Both the position numbers and the translations under genes were made by a program. A stretch of 64,000 nt of DNA from an uncultured Bdellovibrionales bacterium (GTDB lineage Bacteria > Bdellovibrionota > Bdellovibrionia > Bdellovibrionales > UBA1609): assembly GCA_903833275.1 (NCBI GenBank), contig CAILEP010000016.1:175865-239864 (forward strand), in the 5' to 3' direction. Positions 40,339 to 50,995 of the stretch are shown here, one piece after another. Within the stretch, counting starts at the first letter, position 1. Every line of letters begins with the position of its first letter. The notes beneath the pieces were generated by a model. The model was not told the origin of the DNA. It saw only the letters and a list, made by a program, of their open reading frames with translations, and did no database searches.

Positions 40339-41608
40339 ATCTTAAACCCTCAACTGGCAATAATTTGGCGCCACGTTTGGCCGGGGCCAAAGCCGACAAA
40401 TAGCAGAAAAACAAGGCCACTCCAAGAATGAGAAACAAATCTGTCGGCCTCACCTCGAGCTGCACAAAACTCAGCTTATAAACCTCACCCGGAAACAGAC
40501 CATACTTCTTTTCGGCCCACAAAAAAACCTGACAACCGATCAGCCCGAGAACCAATCCAAAAATGGTACCCGTGGCCCCCACGATAAGGCCTTGAACGGT
40601 AAAAAGCCGCTGAATAAAGACTGCGCTGACCCCCATGGCCTTTAAAATGCCAATTTGAGAATAGCGCCTCACAACACTTAAAAATAGTGTGCTGGCCACA
40701 TTGAAGGCCGCGGCCACAATCATCAACATCACAATAACAAAAATAATGGCCTTCTCGTACTTTACGGCCTGAAACAAGTTGTGATTGGCGTCGATCCAGG
40801 TGCGGGTCCAAAAAGAAGAGCCCAATTGATCGTCGAGGCGTTTTGCCACGCCTAGCGCCTGACTGTCTTTTTCGAGCCGCAATCGCCAGCCCGAAATGCG
40901 ATCGGGCAGCTCGCCGAATTTCTGGGCGGTCGCCAGATCCGTCAATATATAGCGCTCATCATAATCTGCGCGCCCGAGATCGAGAACACCACCGACCCGA
41001 AATTTTTGAGTCTTTGGCCGAAAACCCTCTTGGCTTCGCGAACGCGTGATCGGGATCACCAACCGAAATTCATCGCCCACTTTCAAATTAAACTTTTGAC
41101 TGAGACCCCGCCCGACGAGGGCAGCTGGAGGAGTCTCACTTGCCTCCATTGCCACAGAGCCCGCCGCGCCCGAGTGCTTCTCAAGACCCAGTCGCGCGTC
41201 ACCGTCGATCAATGTTTTCTCGAGCGAAAGCACAAGCCCCACCGTGCCCGGTTCGACACCCTCAAGCGCGACGCCCGAAAGCTTCTTTTTGTGAACAATC
41301 AAACCTTCGAGAACTAAAAAGGGCGTCATGGCCTGCAGCTCAGGCACGGCGCCTTGCACCTTTTTTTCGATCTCGGCGCGTTCTGTCTCGATGCCGCCAT
41401 GCTTGAGTATGACAATATGCCCCTGCATATTGACCACGGTCATTCGTAGCGTCGACTCGTAGCCGCTGACCACAGCCATCGCGATCACAAGTGAAGCTAC
41501 TCCCAGCGCGACGCCAACCACAGCCAAAATCAAATTTAAACTTAAAAATCGTCGCCCTTCGCGTAGGTAACGAAAAACCATCCAAATATGCAGGCGAATA
41601 TGGTTCAT
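40331..41608 (-). CDS. Lipoprotein-releasing ABC transporter permease LolC/E family
   Basis: FRYLREGRRFLSLNLILAVVGVALGVA...; C-terminal FtsX-type TMs. Confidence 0.92.
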   Translation of the reverse strand: MNHIRLHIWMVFRYLREGRRFLSLNLILAVVGVALGVASLVIAMAVVSGYESTLRMTVVNMQGHIVILKHGGIETERAEIEKKVQGAVPELQAMTPFLVLEGLIVHKKKLSGVALEGVEPGTVGLVLSLEKTLIDGDARLGLEKHSGAAGSVAMEASETPPAALVGRGLSQKFNLKVGDEFRLVIPITRSRSQEGFRPKTQKFRVGGVLDLGRADYDERYILTDLATAQKFGELPDRISGWRLRLEKDSQALGVAKRLDDQLGSSFWTRTWIDANHNLFQAVKYEKAIIFVIVMLMIVAAAFNVASTLFLSVVRRYSQIGILKAMGVSAVFIQRLFTVQGLIVGATGTIFGLVLGLIGCQVFLWAEKKYGLFPGEVYKLSFVQLEVRPTDLFLILGVALFFCYLSALAPAKRGAKLLPVEGLRYE

Positions 41609-42721
41609 AGTTTTACCTGCGCGCGCAAGTAAGCCTCAATGACCCCATCAAGATCACCGTCTAAGATCAGACTCGGCTGACCAGACTCCCAATTCAACCG
41701 ATGATCTTTGCAAAGCTGATACGGGTGCAAAACGTAAGAGCGAATTTGACTGCCCCATTCGTTCGCTTTCTTTTGCGCATCGATCTCGTCTTTTTCTTTC
41801 AATAGCTTTTTGGCTTCAATTTCGTAGAGCGCAGCCTTCAGCATTTTCATAGCGTAATCACGATTGGCGTGCTGACTTCGCTGCGTTTGACAAGCGATCA
41901 CAATGCCGGTCGGTATGTGGGTGATTCGCACTGCCGAATCCGTCTTGTTAACATGCTGACCGCCGGCCCCACTGGCGCGATAGGTATCAAGCTTCAAATC
42001 TTCTTCGCGAATGACGACCTCAATATCGTCGTCAACCTCGGGCCAACAAGTCACCGAAGCAAAGCTCGTGTGTCGCCTGGCATTCGAGTCAAACGGGCTT
42101 ATACGCACCAATCGATGCACTCCGCTTTCAGCCTTAAGGTAACCGTAGGCATACGGCCCCTGAATATTCAGCGTGACAGACTTAATACCCGCCTCTTCGC
42201 CGTAGTTAACAGACAGCACCTCAGAACGATAGCCGTGCCGTTCTGCATAGCGCGTGTACATACGCAAAAGAATCTCGGCCCAATCTTGAGCCTCGGTGCC
42301 ACCGGCACCGGCGTTTATTGAAAGATAAGCGCTCGAAGGGTCCATGCGACCGCTCAGCAAACTTTTCACCTCGAGATCGTGAATCACTGCCATCATGCTG
42401 GTTGTCTCACCCTTGAGCTCTTGAAACATACCTTCGTCTTCAGATTCGACGATGAGCTCAAGCAGCCCCATGGAGTCATCTGCTCGACGCGCCAGCAATT
42501 CAAAATCTTCAATCGACTTCGCGATCAAAACTTTTTCTTGGTTAATCTTTTGCATTTCGCGGTGGTTGTTCCACACGCCAGGGTTTTGTGATTCGTTCTC
42601 TAATTCTTCGAGCCGTTTACGCTTGCGATCGATGTCAAAGATACCTCCGAAGCTCGGCGACCTTATCTTGAATCAATCTTAGATTATTTTTTACGTCTGA
42701 CAGTTCTGTTACGAGTGCCAT
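41605..42721 (-). CDS. prfB: Peptide chain release factor 2, expressed through programmed +1 frameshift
   Basis: GGQ motif ASGAGGQHVNKTDSAVR. Upstream ATG at 42719-42721 reads MALVTELSDVKNNLRLIQDKVAELRRYL, then TGA (42635-42637) in CGGAGGTATCTTTGAC; +1 shift continues DIDRKRKRLEELENESQNPGVWNNHREM into the ORF-track protein. Confidence 0.95.
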
Positions 42722-43157
42722 GGCCCTGCCCTGGTGTTTTTTTTACTGCTACTTCTGGTGCCAATTGATCAAATATCGAATCTTGCAAACGATACATGCG
42801 ACTCGCTTCTTTGTCACTTTTTTCGTGATCGTAGCCCAAAAGGTGAAGCAGCCCATGAATTAACAAATATTGAAACTCTTCAGCCTCAGAGATCTTATGC
42901 TCGCGCGCTTGCCGCTTTAAGACTGGCTCACAAAAAACAAGCTCCCCCAAATAATTCGCCTCTATGGGGGCAAAACTCAGCACATCGGTCGCATAATCAA
43001 GCCCGCGAAATTCACGATTAAGCCGACGCCCATAGGCTTGCCCGACAAAAACACACGTTACATGCGGGGCGTCCCTTAGCTTCTTTCGTTCCCGCAAGGG
43101 CAGCAACGAAACGATTTGGCTCAATAACTTTTGCAATTTGATGTTCGAAATATTCAT
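42684..43157 (-). CDS. ybeY: Endoribonuclease YbeY (rRNA maturation)
   Basis: LIHGLLHLLGYDHEKSDKEASRMY (HGxLHLxGYDH motif); LNREFRGLDYATDVLSF. Confidence 0.95.
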   Translation of the reverse strand: MNISNIKLQKLLSQIVSLLPLRERKKLRDAPHVTCVFVGQAYGRRLNREFRGLDYATDVLSFAPIEANYLGELVFCEPVLKRQAREHKISEAEEFQYLLIHGLLHLLGYDHEKSDKEASRMYRLQDSIFDQLAPEVAVKKTPGQGHGTRNRTVRRKK

Positions 43158-43240
43158 AATTCTCAGCTTTTAGCAGTTCGCTAGCCAGTAGCGCAATAAT
43201 ATTGACGACCGCAACCCCCGAAAGCTAGATTGCGCCCCTT

Positions 43241-44134
43241 ATGACCAAACCGCAAAAAGCCACCTCTAAAAATACCGATAACGTCGATTATCACCTAATT
43301 GACTCGGGTGGCTTTTTGAAGCTTGAACAGGTCGGCCCGTTTCGAATAGTGCGACCAGCGGCCTCGGCGGTTTGGGCCCCAACACTCCCCGAAAAAGAAT
43401 GGCAAAAATTCGACGCGCAGTTTATGCGTTACGAAAACGGCAACGGCGAGTGGAAGGTTGTAAACCCTGAAATCAAAAAGCCCTGGACAATTAAAATTGA
43501 TGATATCACCTTCAACGTCAAACTGACGGGCTTTGGGCATCTAGGCCTTTTCGCGGAGCAAATGAAAAATTGGCGACGACTGCGCGAAGAAATCGCAAAA
43601 CATGTGGCTAAAGGCGAGAAACCCCGGGTGCTGAATCTTTTCGCCTACACCGGCGGGTCGAGCCTCTTTGCGGCTGCTGCCGGCGCCGAAGTTGTTCACC
43701 TTGACGCCTCGAAAAGTTCAGTGGCCTGGGCGCGTGAAAACGCGGTGAGCTCGGGGCTCGCCGAGAAACCGGTGCGCTGGATTATCGACGACGTAAAAGA
43801 GTTTGTTGCAAAAGAACTTCGCCGCGGCAAACAGTACGAAGGCATCATTCTCGACCCGCCCAGCTATGGTCGCGGCACAAAAAATGAAGTCTGGAAAATA
43901 GAAGATGACCTTTTGCCGCTTTTGCGAGATTTGAAAAAACTATTCTCAGACAAACCGATGTTTTTACTTCTGTCATCACACTCGCCGGGCTACACGCCGG
44001 TGTCGCTCGAAAACCAATTGCGCCAGGTTTGCGGCGATTGGGGCGGGCAATACACGTCGTCTGAAATGGTGATTCGCGATTCGACTGATAAACTTTTGCC
44101 GAGCGGCGCCGACTGCCTTTGGTTCAAAGAGTAA
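43241..44134 (+). CDS. Class I SAM-dependent rRNA methyltransferase-like (RlmI/RlmK type)
   Basis: VLNLFAYTGGSSLFAAAAGAEVVHLDASKSSVAWARENA, IILDPPSYGRG. Confidence 0.88.
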   Translation: MTKPQKATSKNTDNVDYHLIDSGGFLKLEQVGPFRIVRPAASAVWAPTLPEKEWQKFDAQFMRYENGNGEWKVVNPEIKKPWTIKIDDITFNVKLTGFGHLGLFAEQMKNWRRLREEIAKHVAKGEKPRVLNLFAYTGGSSLFAAAAGAEVVHLDASKSSVAWARENAVSSGLAEKPVRWIIDDVKEFVAKELRRGKQYEGIILDPPSYGRGTKNEVWKIEDDLLPLLRDLKKLFSDKPMFLLLSSHSPGYTPVSLENQLRQVCGDWGGQYTSSEMVIRDSTDKLLPSGADCLWFKE

Positions 44135-44171
44135 TTTCAATGATAAATTTTAAAGTCAGAGCGGGGCGCGT

Positions 44172-44783
44172 TTAGGTTTGTCGAGCGCGCCAACGCTCGT
44201 ATAAAAACATCGGCGCCTTGGGCCACCACATCAGCCGAGCCGGAAGATAAAACAGGGCTCGCCGAAGATCATCTTGCGAAATATTGCGCCCGCCACCCCA
44301 CGCCACTAGCGCGAAATCTTCAGGCCGCACCTCGAGCAGACCAAACGGCAAATTGGTCTTAATCACATAGAGTTCTTCGAAACTAATATTTTTCACGATC
44401 ACGCCATCGACCGAAAAAATCGAACCGCGCGGTATGAATTGGGTGGCAAAAGCCTCAGAAGTCGGGCCCTTGCACTCTTTGCCGCGAAAGGGTTCGGCCA
44501 GCCTAACTTGAAAGCCAGTCGTGCCATCCTTTTCTTCGATTTTATACTTATTGAGGCAAGTGTCTTTGGTCGTAACGTAGGGCCGGCTTAGCACCGGGTG
44601 AAAAAGCTGCCCATGTTGCTTTTTAAAAAAATAAAGAGGCGTACACACCATTGCGATAATGACACCGAGGCCGAGGTAGTGACGCTCCCAACGAAACGCG
44701 GCATTCATTACAAAAAGCGCGAATGGTATCGCTGGCCAAAAACCGGTTACCGAATAATTTGCAGCGCCGCCAAAAACAAACAC
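44172..44783 (-). CDS. Hypothetical membrane protein
   Basis: 203 aa from GTG; frame stays open upstream (LDFLERHPFIRELVFWASLVFVFGG), so the N-terminus is probably longer. Confidence 0.6.
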   Translation of the reverse strand: MFVFGGAANYSVTGFWPAIPFALFVMNAAFRWERHYLGLGVIIAMVCTPLYFFKKQHGQLFHPVLSRPYVTTKDTCLNKYKIEEKDGTTGFQVRLAEPFRGKECKGPTSEAFATQFIPRGSIFSVDGVIVKNISFEELYVIKTNLPFGLLEVRPEDFALVAWGGGRNISQDDLRRALFYLPARLMWWPKAPMFLYERWRARQT

Positions 44784-44860
44784 AAGCGAGGCCCAAAAAA
44801 CCAGCTCTCGAATAAAAGGATGGCGCTCTAAAAAATCCAGGAGGCTCCTTCTCGTTGAGT

Positions 44861-47317
44861 TTAACTTGTTGTCGCCTTGCGCACGCTTGCGATGGGCTTT
44901 TTAGCCGGCACCGAGATCACCTTACCGTCGCGCATGTGTGGGTAGTCCATACGCTGATGGTAAATGCCACTTAGCATTCGCTTAAAAGTTTCTTTAATTC
45001 GCGCCAAATCTTGAATCGAAAGATTGCACTCGTCGAGTTGGCCGTCCATAAATTTACTTTCAATAACGTTTTCAACAATCGAATTGAGTCGACCAATTGT
45101 CGGCTCATCAAGCGAACGCGCCGTGGCCTCAATACTGTCAGCGAGCATAACAAGCGCCGCTTCTTTGAATTGCGGTTTTGGCCCCGGGTAGCGAAAGTGG
45201 CTTTCTCCAATAGCCCCAGTGGTATCATCGTCTTGCTCTTCGAGGGCCTTGTTATAGAAATATGAAATCAAAGTTGTGCCATGATGTTGCAAAATGCCGT
45301 CAACTATCGGCTTGCCCAGCTTATGTTCTATCGCCATCTCGGCACCATCTTTAACGTGCGCGATAATAATGGTTTTGCTCATATGTGGCGAAACATCGTC
45401 GTGGGGGTTGTATCCTCTTCGCTGATTCTCGATGAAGTATTGCGAGTGCTCCATCTTACCAATGTCGTGGTAATAGGCCATGACCTTACCGAGTAGCGGG
45501 TTGGCGCCTATCTCTTTTGCAGCGGCATCGACCATACTTCCGACATTCATTGCATGATGATATGTGCCTGGCGCCTTCATCATCATCTCTTGCATCAGCG
45601 GATGATTTAGATTGCTAAGCTCAAGTAATTTAATGTCAGTAGTGTAATTGAACATAGATTCGAGAATGGGAACAAAAATCATCGCGATAAACGAAGAAAG
45701 AATACCGCCGATAAAGCCGCCCATAACGCAAAATACCACGCCTCGAATCAATTGCATCCGTGGGTCGCCCATATGCTCCATCGAATAAATCAACAAGGCG
45801 GCAAGGGCACTCACAAGGCCCGTTCGAATACCCGCAATGTAAATGTCATTGCGCTTTTTGCAGGCAAAAACGCCCTGGGCCGCGGTCACCCCGCCGATAA
45901 TCGAAATAAGAAAGATCGCGAGATTAAGCTCTGTCATCACGGCGACAACCGCCGACAAAAACACCACAAATATCCAGACGATCTCGGCCGTGTTGATCAG
46001 TAGCCCGACCAGCATCGAACCCGCCGCAATTGGGGCGGCGCAAAGATAGGCCATCGCCGGGATTGCATCGCCGAAGCGATCAGCGAGGGCCACATCAGTG
46101 ACATAGAGAAAGCCACGAACAAGTATGACAACAAGTGTGGTCACGACCCCCATCACGATAATATCTTTGGTGTCGACATTGACTTTATTTCTCGAATACC
46201 GACGCTGAAATGAAAAAAAGATGACAGCTAAAACCACAAACAACAGCGCCGAAAACAAAGAAAGAAAGTCTTTGCGTTGGTCCGACCGTATGCTTCGAAT
46301 TTCAGCCAAGATCGCCAATTGGCTTGGCTGAATAGGGTTGCCGGCCGAAACAATGGTCTGATTTCGTTTTATCGAAATCTGCACAGGCGGCACAGACTCG
46401 CGCACTTTTTTCTGCCGCTCAGCCACTTCTTGTTTGTTTAGCGTGGCATTCGCCACCAACAGACTGTGCGACAATTTTAGAATATTTTCGCGATCGCGCT
46501 CTTGCAGTTGCGAAAAGCCTCGAATATTTTCGAGAGAAAACTGCGCGGTCTCTCGCATATTCTTGAGATCGCCCATTTTCATTTTTATTTCTCGACCCTT
46601 GCCAGCTGTCGAAATTTCGCGCAAGACGATCATCCGATCACTGTCTTTACTTATCGCATCTGAAATATCGACAATTTTTTCGCCCGCCCATTTCGAAACG
46701 GCGCGAATCAAAATATTTTCGATAAGCACACTAAACCGACTCTCAACGAGCCACTCAAAAGTGCGGTCCGAAACCTCAACGCCCAGGTCGGCGACAAACT
46801 GCGGTTTGTTTTTTACGAACTCTTTGATCTGCTCTTCGCGTGCCACTTCAGTTCGGGCCCAACCGTGAGGCAGTAAATTTCGCATGTCGCGAAACGATTT
46901 ATAGATTCGATTGTAGAGCGGTTCGTACGCATCAAATTCGTAATCGAGCACGATGGGCAACGACTTCTCTTCTTTTAAACGCTTATCTTCGGTCGCAACT
47001 TCATCGACCAAAGTTAAATTCATTGGCGACTTGATATCCACAGGCGAGATCTCACCCAGCGCATAGGTGCCAATCATTTCGAAATCATAGAACATCAAGA
47101 ACGACAGGCCGAGGGCAAAAAGAAAAAGCAGTAAAATTCGACGGATGCTAAACTTACGATCGAGGTAATAAGCGAATTTGCCCAAGAGGCTTCTCTCGAA
47201 ACCAAGCTGATTCACCCAATTTAAAAAATTAAGCGAATGGTCCACGTATTGTGTACGCGTATGAATTTCGTCGGGCTGCGAGCCCTTTTTCGAACCAAGC
47301 TTGCCTAAGAGCGACAT
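44861..47317 (-). CDS. 7TM-HD phosphohydrolase (PgpH/YqfF-like)
   Basis: 818 aa; extracellular 7TMR-HDED-like region, 7 TMs, HD domain HHAMNVGSMVDAAAKEIGANPLLGKVMAYYHDIGK. Confidence 0.92.
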   Translation of the reverse strand: MSLLGKLGSKKGSQPDEIHTRTQYVDHSLNFLNWVNQLGFERSLLGKFAYYLDRKFSIRRILLLFLFALGLSFLMFYDFEMIGTYALGEISPVDIKSPMNLTLVDEVATEDKRLKEEKSLPIVLDYEFDAYEPLYNRIYKSFRDMRNLLPHGWARTEVAREEQIKEFVKNKPQFVADLGVEVSDRTFEWLVESRFSVLIENILIRAVSKWAGEKIVDISDAISKDSDRMIVLREISTAGKGREIKMKMGDLKNMRETAQFSLENIRGFSQLQERDRENILKLSHSLLVANATLNKQEVAERQKKVRESVPPVQISIKRNQTIVSAGNPIQPSQLAILAEIRSIRSDQRKDFLSLFSALLFVVLAVIFFSFQRRYSRNKVNVDTKDIIVMGVVTTLVVILVRGFLYVTDVALADRFGDAIPAMAYLCAAPIAAGSMLVGLLINTAEIVWIFVVFLSAVVAVMTELNLAIFLISIIGGVTAAQGVFACKKRNDIYIAGIRTGLVSALAALLIYSMEHMGDPRMQLIRGVVFCVMGGFIGGILSSFIAMIFVPILESMFNYTTDIKLLELSNLNHPLMQEMMMKAPGTYHHAMNVGSMVDAAAKEIGANPLLGKVMAYYHDIGKMEHSQYFIENQRRGYNPHDDVSPHMSKTIIIAHVKDGAEMAIEHKLGKPIVDGILQHHGTTLISYFYNKALEEQDDDTTGAIGESHFRYPGPKPQFKEAALVMLADSIEATARSLDEPTIGRLNSIVENVIESKFMDGQLDECNLSIQDLARIKETFKRMLSGIYHQRMDYPHMRDGKVISVPAKKPIASVRKATTS

Positions 47318-47428
47318 AGTTGCTAATCCTCATAATGACTTCGGAATTTACAAACCGAAACAGTATAAACGAAGGGCTCAAAATACCTGAAACTCGACCT
47401 TTTGCAGTAGAGTATTTTTAGAGCCCAC

Positions 47429-48238
47429 ATGCCGCGGAGTGTGAAGATGCCAACGCCCCCCGAAATACGTAATAAATTCGAGTCGTTGGTCGAGGTCATA
47501 GGGCATTTGCGCGGCCCCGACGGCTGCCCTTGGGATAAAGAACAGACACACAAAACTCTCACCCAATACGCCATCGAGGAGGCCTTTGAGCTCTCCGACG
47601 CCATTGATAACAACGACGAAGCCGGCACGGTCGAAGAGCTCGGTGATCTTTTATTGCAGGTGATTCTTCATGCCGAAATCGGCCGACAAGAAGGCCGCTT
47701 TACCCTGGCAGATGTCATAGCTGGCATAACTAATAAAATGATTCACCGCCACCCTCACGTGTTTGGCGACGTTAAGGTTTCAGGCAGCGAAGAGGTTCTC
47801 GACAATTGGGCGAAGCTAAAATCGAGCGAAAAAAAGAAAGATGCTTCGCCTTTTGCCTCAATACCGAAGGCCCTCCCCGCTCTCATTCGGGCCCAAAAAA
47901 TTGGCTCGAAAACAGTTCGCTACAATTTCGATTGGTCGAAGCCTCAAGAAGTTTTGGTGAAACTCGATGAAGAAGTTGCTGAGTTAAAAGAGGCCCTCGC
48001 CGAAAAGACCATCGTTGAACAGCAAGAAGAGCTAGGCGATGTTTTGTTCACCGTTGTGCAGCTGGCGCGGCATCTCAATTTCGACGCTGAGCAGGCCTTA
48101 CGTTTAACAAACCAAAAGTTTGAAGATCGGTTCTTAAAAATGCGCCAGCTGGTTGAAGATGACAAAAAAGACTATTCGAAACTCGCCGTGTCTGACCTTG
48201 AAAAATACTGGCAAAAAGCGAAGACTCAAAGCGTATGA
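47429..48238 (+). CDS. mazG: Nucleoside triphosphate pyrophosphohydrolase MazG
   Basis: LRGPDGCPWDKEQTHKTLTQYAIEEAFEL, EELGDLLLQVILHAEIG, C-terminal repeat EELGDVLFTVVQLARHL. Confidence 0.96.
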   Translation: MPRSVKMPTPPEIRNKFESLVEVIGHLRGPDGCPWDKEQTHKTLTQYAIEEAFELSDAIDNNDEAGTVEELGDLLLQVILHAEIGRQEGRFTLADVIAGITNKMIHRHPHVFGDVKVSGSEEVLDNWAKLKSSEKKKDASPFASIPKALPALIRAQKIGSKTVRYNFDWSKPQEVLVKLDEEVAELKEALAEKTIVEQQEELGDVLFTVVQLARHLNFDAEQALRLTNQKFEDRFLKMRQLVEDDKKDYSKLAVSDLEKYWQKAKTQSV

Positions 48239-48657
48239 TGAAAAGCCTGCTCTTTATATGCGTTGAAAATCGCGCCCGTAGCCAGATTGCCGAAGGCCTC
48301 GCTCGCCATTTTATTGGCCACCAGTACAACGTTTATTCTGCTGGCTCACAGCCCACCGATAGGGTGCACCCTATGGCCGTCGCGGTTATGGCCGAAATTG
48401 GCGTTGATATCTCAAGTCAAAAGCCCAAACCTATAACGAGCCTTGATTTGACAAAAATCGACACCGCCATTTTTCTGTGCGAAGACGACGCCTGCCCTGT
48501 TCTACCGACCAATATTCAAAAGCTCAGATGGCCGACAACTGACCCCACCGAGGCTCAGGTCGAAACTCCTGAAGATTTGTTAAGAAAATTTCGCAAGGTT
48601 CGGGATGAACTTCGAAAACGAGTGTTGAGCCTTCGCGCGTCAGACCAAACCTGGTAA
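48235..48657 (+). CDS. Arsenate reductase/low-MW phosphatase family protein
   Basis: LFICVENRARSQIAEGLARH (CX5R loop), AGSQPTDRVHPMAV. Confidence 0.85.
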   Translation: MMKSLLFICVENRARSQIAEGLARHFIGHQYNVYSAGSQPTDRVHPMAVAVMAEIGVDISSQKPKPITSLDLTKIDTAIFLCEDDACPVLPTNIQKLRWPTTDPTEAQVETPEDLLRKFRKVRDELRKRVLSLRASDQTW

Positions 48658-48781
48658 CACCACCTGGTAAGGCGCCCCCGCGACAAAGGCCGCAGGTCAA
48701 ATTCAGCCCTTCATTATTTGCCGAATTCAGCGTAAGCTTACAACGTCATTGGTAACATTCACTTTTGACGAGGTTTAGATT

Positions 48782-49150
48782 TTGCCTTCTGTTATTTTAG
48801 TTGTCGACGACGAAGAAGATCTACGCGAAACAATTGCTGAGTTTCTCACTGAGCAAGGTTACAGCGTTTTGACCGCCTGTGACGGTCTCGCTGCTAAAAA
48901 AGTGCTTATCACGCAAAAAATTGATCTCGTTTTAACTGATATTCGAATGCCCAACATGAACGGCGTTGATCTACTTAAATTTTCAAGAGCGCTACCGGAT
49001 GCGCCAAAAGTCATCGTCGCTTCAGGCTTTTCAGATTATTCACGCGATGATATTGAGCGCCTTGGTGCCTCGGCCTATTTGACCAAACCGTTTGACCTCG
49101 ACAAGCTGCTCACCACCGTCAAAGGTCTGGCTCTCGAACTAAAAGCTTAG
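48782..49150 (+). CDS. Single-domain response regulator (TTG start)
   Basis: VILVVDDEEDLRETIAEFL, DLVLTDIRMPNMNG, YLTKPFDLDKL. Confidence 0.85.
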   Translation: MPSVILVVDDEEDLRETIAEFLTEQGYSVLTACDGLAAKKVLITQKIDLVLTDIRMPNMNGVDLLKFSRALPDAPKVIVASGFSDYSRDDIERLGASAYLTKPFDLDKLLTTVKGLALELKA

Positions 49151-49278
49151 ACCATTTTAGACATTGGTCGATGGGCTCATCCACTGAGCCTAGACCCCAA
49201 TCAAAATATGGGCAAAAACCATCCGTGCTTTTTGTGTGCGCGCCTTCACTTTTAGCTAAAAGAACCGAATAGTTATCT

Positions 49279-50967
49279 GTGATAAAAAATCGACTGATCA
49301 AAGGTTTTGAGCACCACGAGCTCAATCGCGCACGTTTAATTTTTGGCCTCGCGGCCGTGCTGCAACCTATTTGGTATTTCGCGACGATCCACATGCTTCC
49401 GAATCAGGTCGACTCATTAAATTGGCGATATTTTATCTCTCTGGTATTCGCCACCTATTCGGTTTTCTTGCCACGATTGCCCTTAAAACAAAAAAGCCGA
49501 GAGATCTATCTTGCCCCGGCCGGAGTACTCATTACCGCACACGCTCTAACATTGTCGTGGCTCAACGACTGGCACACCCACTATGCCATATTCACAATTG
49601 CCGTTATTGCCACAACTTTTTCGCTAATTTCAACCCGATTGGGGTCATGGTTATACACATTCACGATTCTTGCGACAGTCGCGTTTTGCCAATACCACTG
49701 GGGCAGCCACTTTGGCCTTCCGCTCATAACCTTATGGGCATTGACAATTGTGGCAGTCGGCCTGCTTTCGAATTTTGACCGCTCGCGAGCCCTCGATGAA
49801 CTTATGCGCTCTGAGCTCAGCTCGCAGACCATTGTGCAAAATATGACAGAAGGGCTTATTGTGCGCGACCGCACACACGCTACGGTTTTTGCAAATGCGG
49901 CCACCGTTAATATTCTAGGTGACGCGATAGAAGAAATTTACGCACAAGAATCTTCAATTGATAAACTCGTCGGCTATGCGCCTGACGGCCATGAGATGTC
50001 TGCCGAAGAATGGCCATCGAAGATCGCGGTGACGACGAAGCGACCGGTCCAAAACTTTCCGATGGAAATTAAACGCAGCGACGGCAAGATGATCAGTTTG
50101 CTGGTCACCGCAGTGCCGGCCTTGGATGAGAACACAGGCGAGGTCGAACGTGTTGTCATTACCTTTCAAGATGTTTCGAAAATTCGCCAGGCCGAGAAAG
50201 AACTCGCCGACAATCAATCGGTACTCTTACACAGCGCAAAACTCACCGCCCTCAGCGAGATGGCCGGCGGTATAGCACATGAAATCAACACCCCGCTTAC
50301 AACAATTGCCACCAATGCCGAAATTATTGAAAATCGACTGCAGCAAACGCCACTTAATATCGCCGGCATTAAAGCGTCAACCGATCGCATTCGAAAAACC
50401 GTTGATCGAATCGCTAAAATTATTAAAAGTATGCGCGCCCTTTCAGCGGCAGAAGTCGATAGCCGCCCCGAGCTTGTGCACATTTCAGAAGTCATTGAAA
50501 CTTTTCTCGATATCGGCCAATCGCGGCCAGCTCAATCTGATGTCGACCTCAAGATTGAGCAACCAGTTGATTTTGAATTAGAGTGTCGTTCAGCCCAGAT
50601 ATCTCAAGTCATGATCAGTCTAATTAACAATGCCTATGACGCCCTTAAAGGTCTAGAGCAACCAAAAAAATGGATTCGCGTTGAGGCTCACAAATACAAA
50701 ACATTTGCTGAAATCTCGGTGCACGACAGCGGCCCCGGCATTAAACCCGAAGTCTTAGAGAAAATTTGGCAGCCCTTTTTCACCACGAAGCCCGTTGGCC
50801 AAGGTCAAGGCATCGGCCTCAGCATCTCTCGCAAGGTCGCCGAGGCTCACGGTGGCGCGCTTGTCTACGAACCGATAGCCAACAACACACGCTTCGTTTT
50901 GCGCTTACCGCTAAAACAACCCGACACCGTATCGACCGATGCAATATTCAAAAAAGACGTGGCGTAA
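49279..50967 (+). CDS. Membrane sensor histidine kinase with PAS domain
   Basis: N-terminal TMs, MAGGIAHEINTPLTTIATNAEII, GQGIGLSISRKVAEAHGG. Confidence 0.92.
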   Translation: MIKNRLIKGFEHHELNRARLIFGLAAVLQPIWYFATIHMLPNQVDSLNWRYFISLVFATYSVFLPRLPLKQKSREIYLAPAGVLITAHALTLSWLNDWHTHYAIFTIAVIATTFSLISTRLGSWLYTFTILATVAFCQYHWGSHFGLPLITLWALTIVAVGLLSNFDRSRALDELMRSELSSQTIVQNMTEGLIVRDRTHATVFANAATVNILGDAIEEIYAQESSIDKLVGYAPDGHEMSAEEWPSKIAVTTKRPVQNFPMEIKRSDGKMISLLVTAVPALDENTGEVERVVITFQDVSKIRQAEKELADNQSVLLHSAKLTALSEMAGGIAHEINTPLTTIATNAEIIENRLQQTPLNIAGIKASTDRIRKTVDRIAKIIKSMRALSAAEVDSRPELVHISEVIETFLDIGQSRPAQSDVDLKIEQPVDFELECRSAQISQVMISLINNAYDALKGLEQPKKWIRVEAHKYKTFAEISVHDSGPGIKPEVLEKIWQPFFTTKPVGQGQGIGLSISRKVAEAHGGALVYEPIANNTRFVLRLPLKQPDTVSTDAIFKKDVA

Positions 50968-50995
50968 ATTCTTACAGCCGTGGGCTTTCATTAGG

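Noticed and set aside
48646-48672. Direct repeat ACCTGGTAACACC-ACCTGGTAA at the end of the ArsC-like gene
   Set aside because: Short duplication at the stop codon; too small to interpret beyond chance or slippage.
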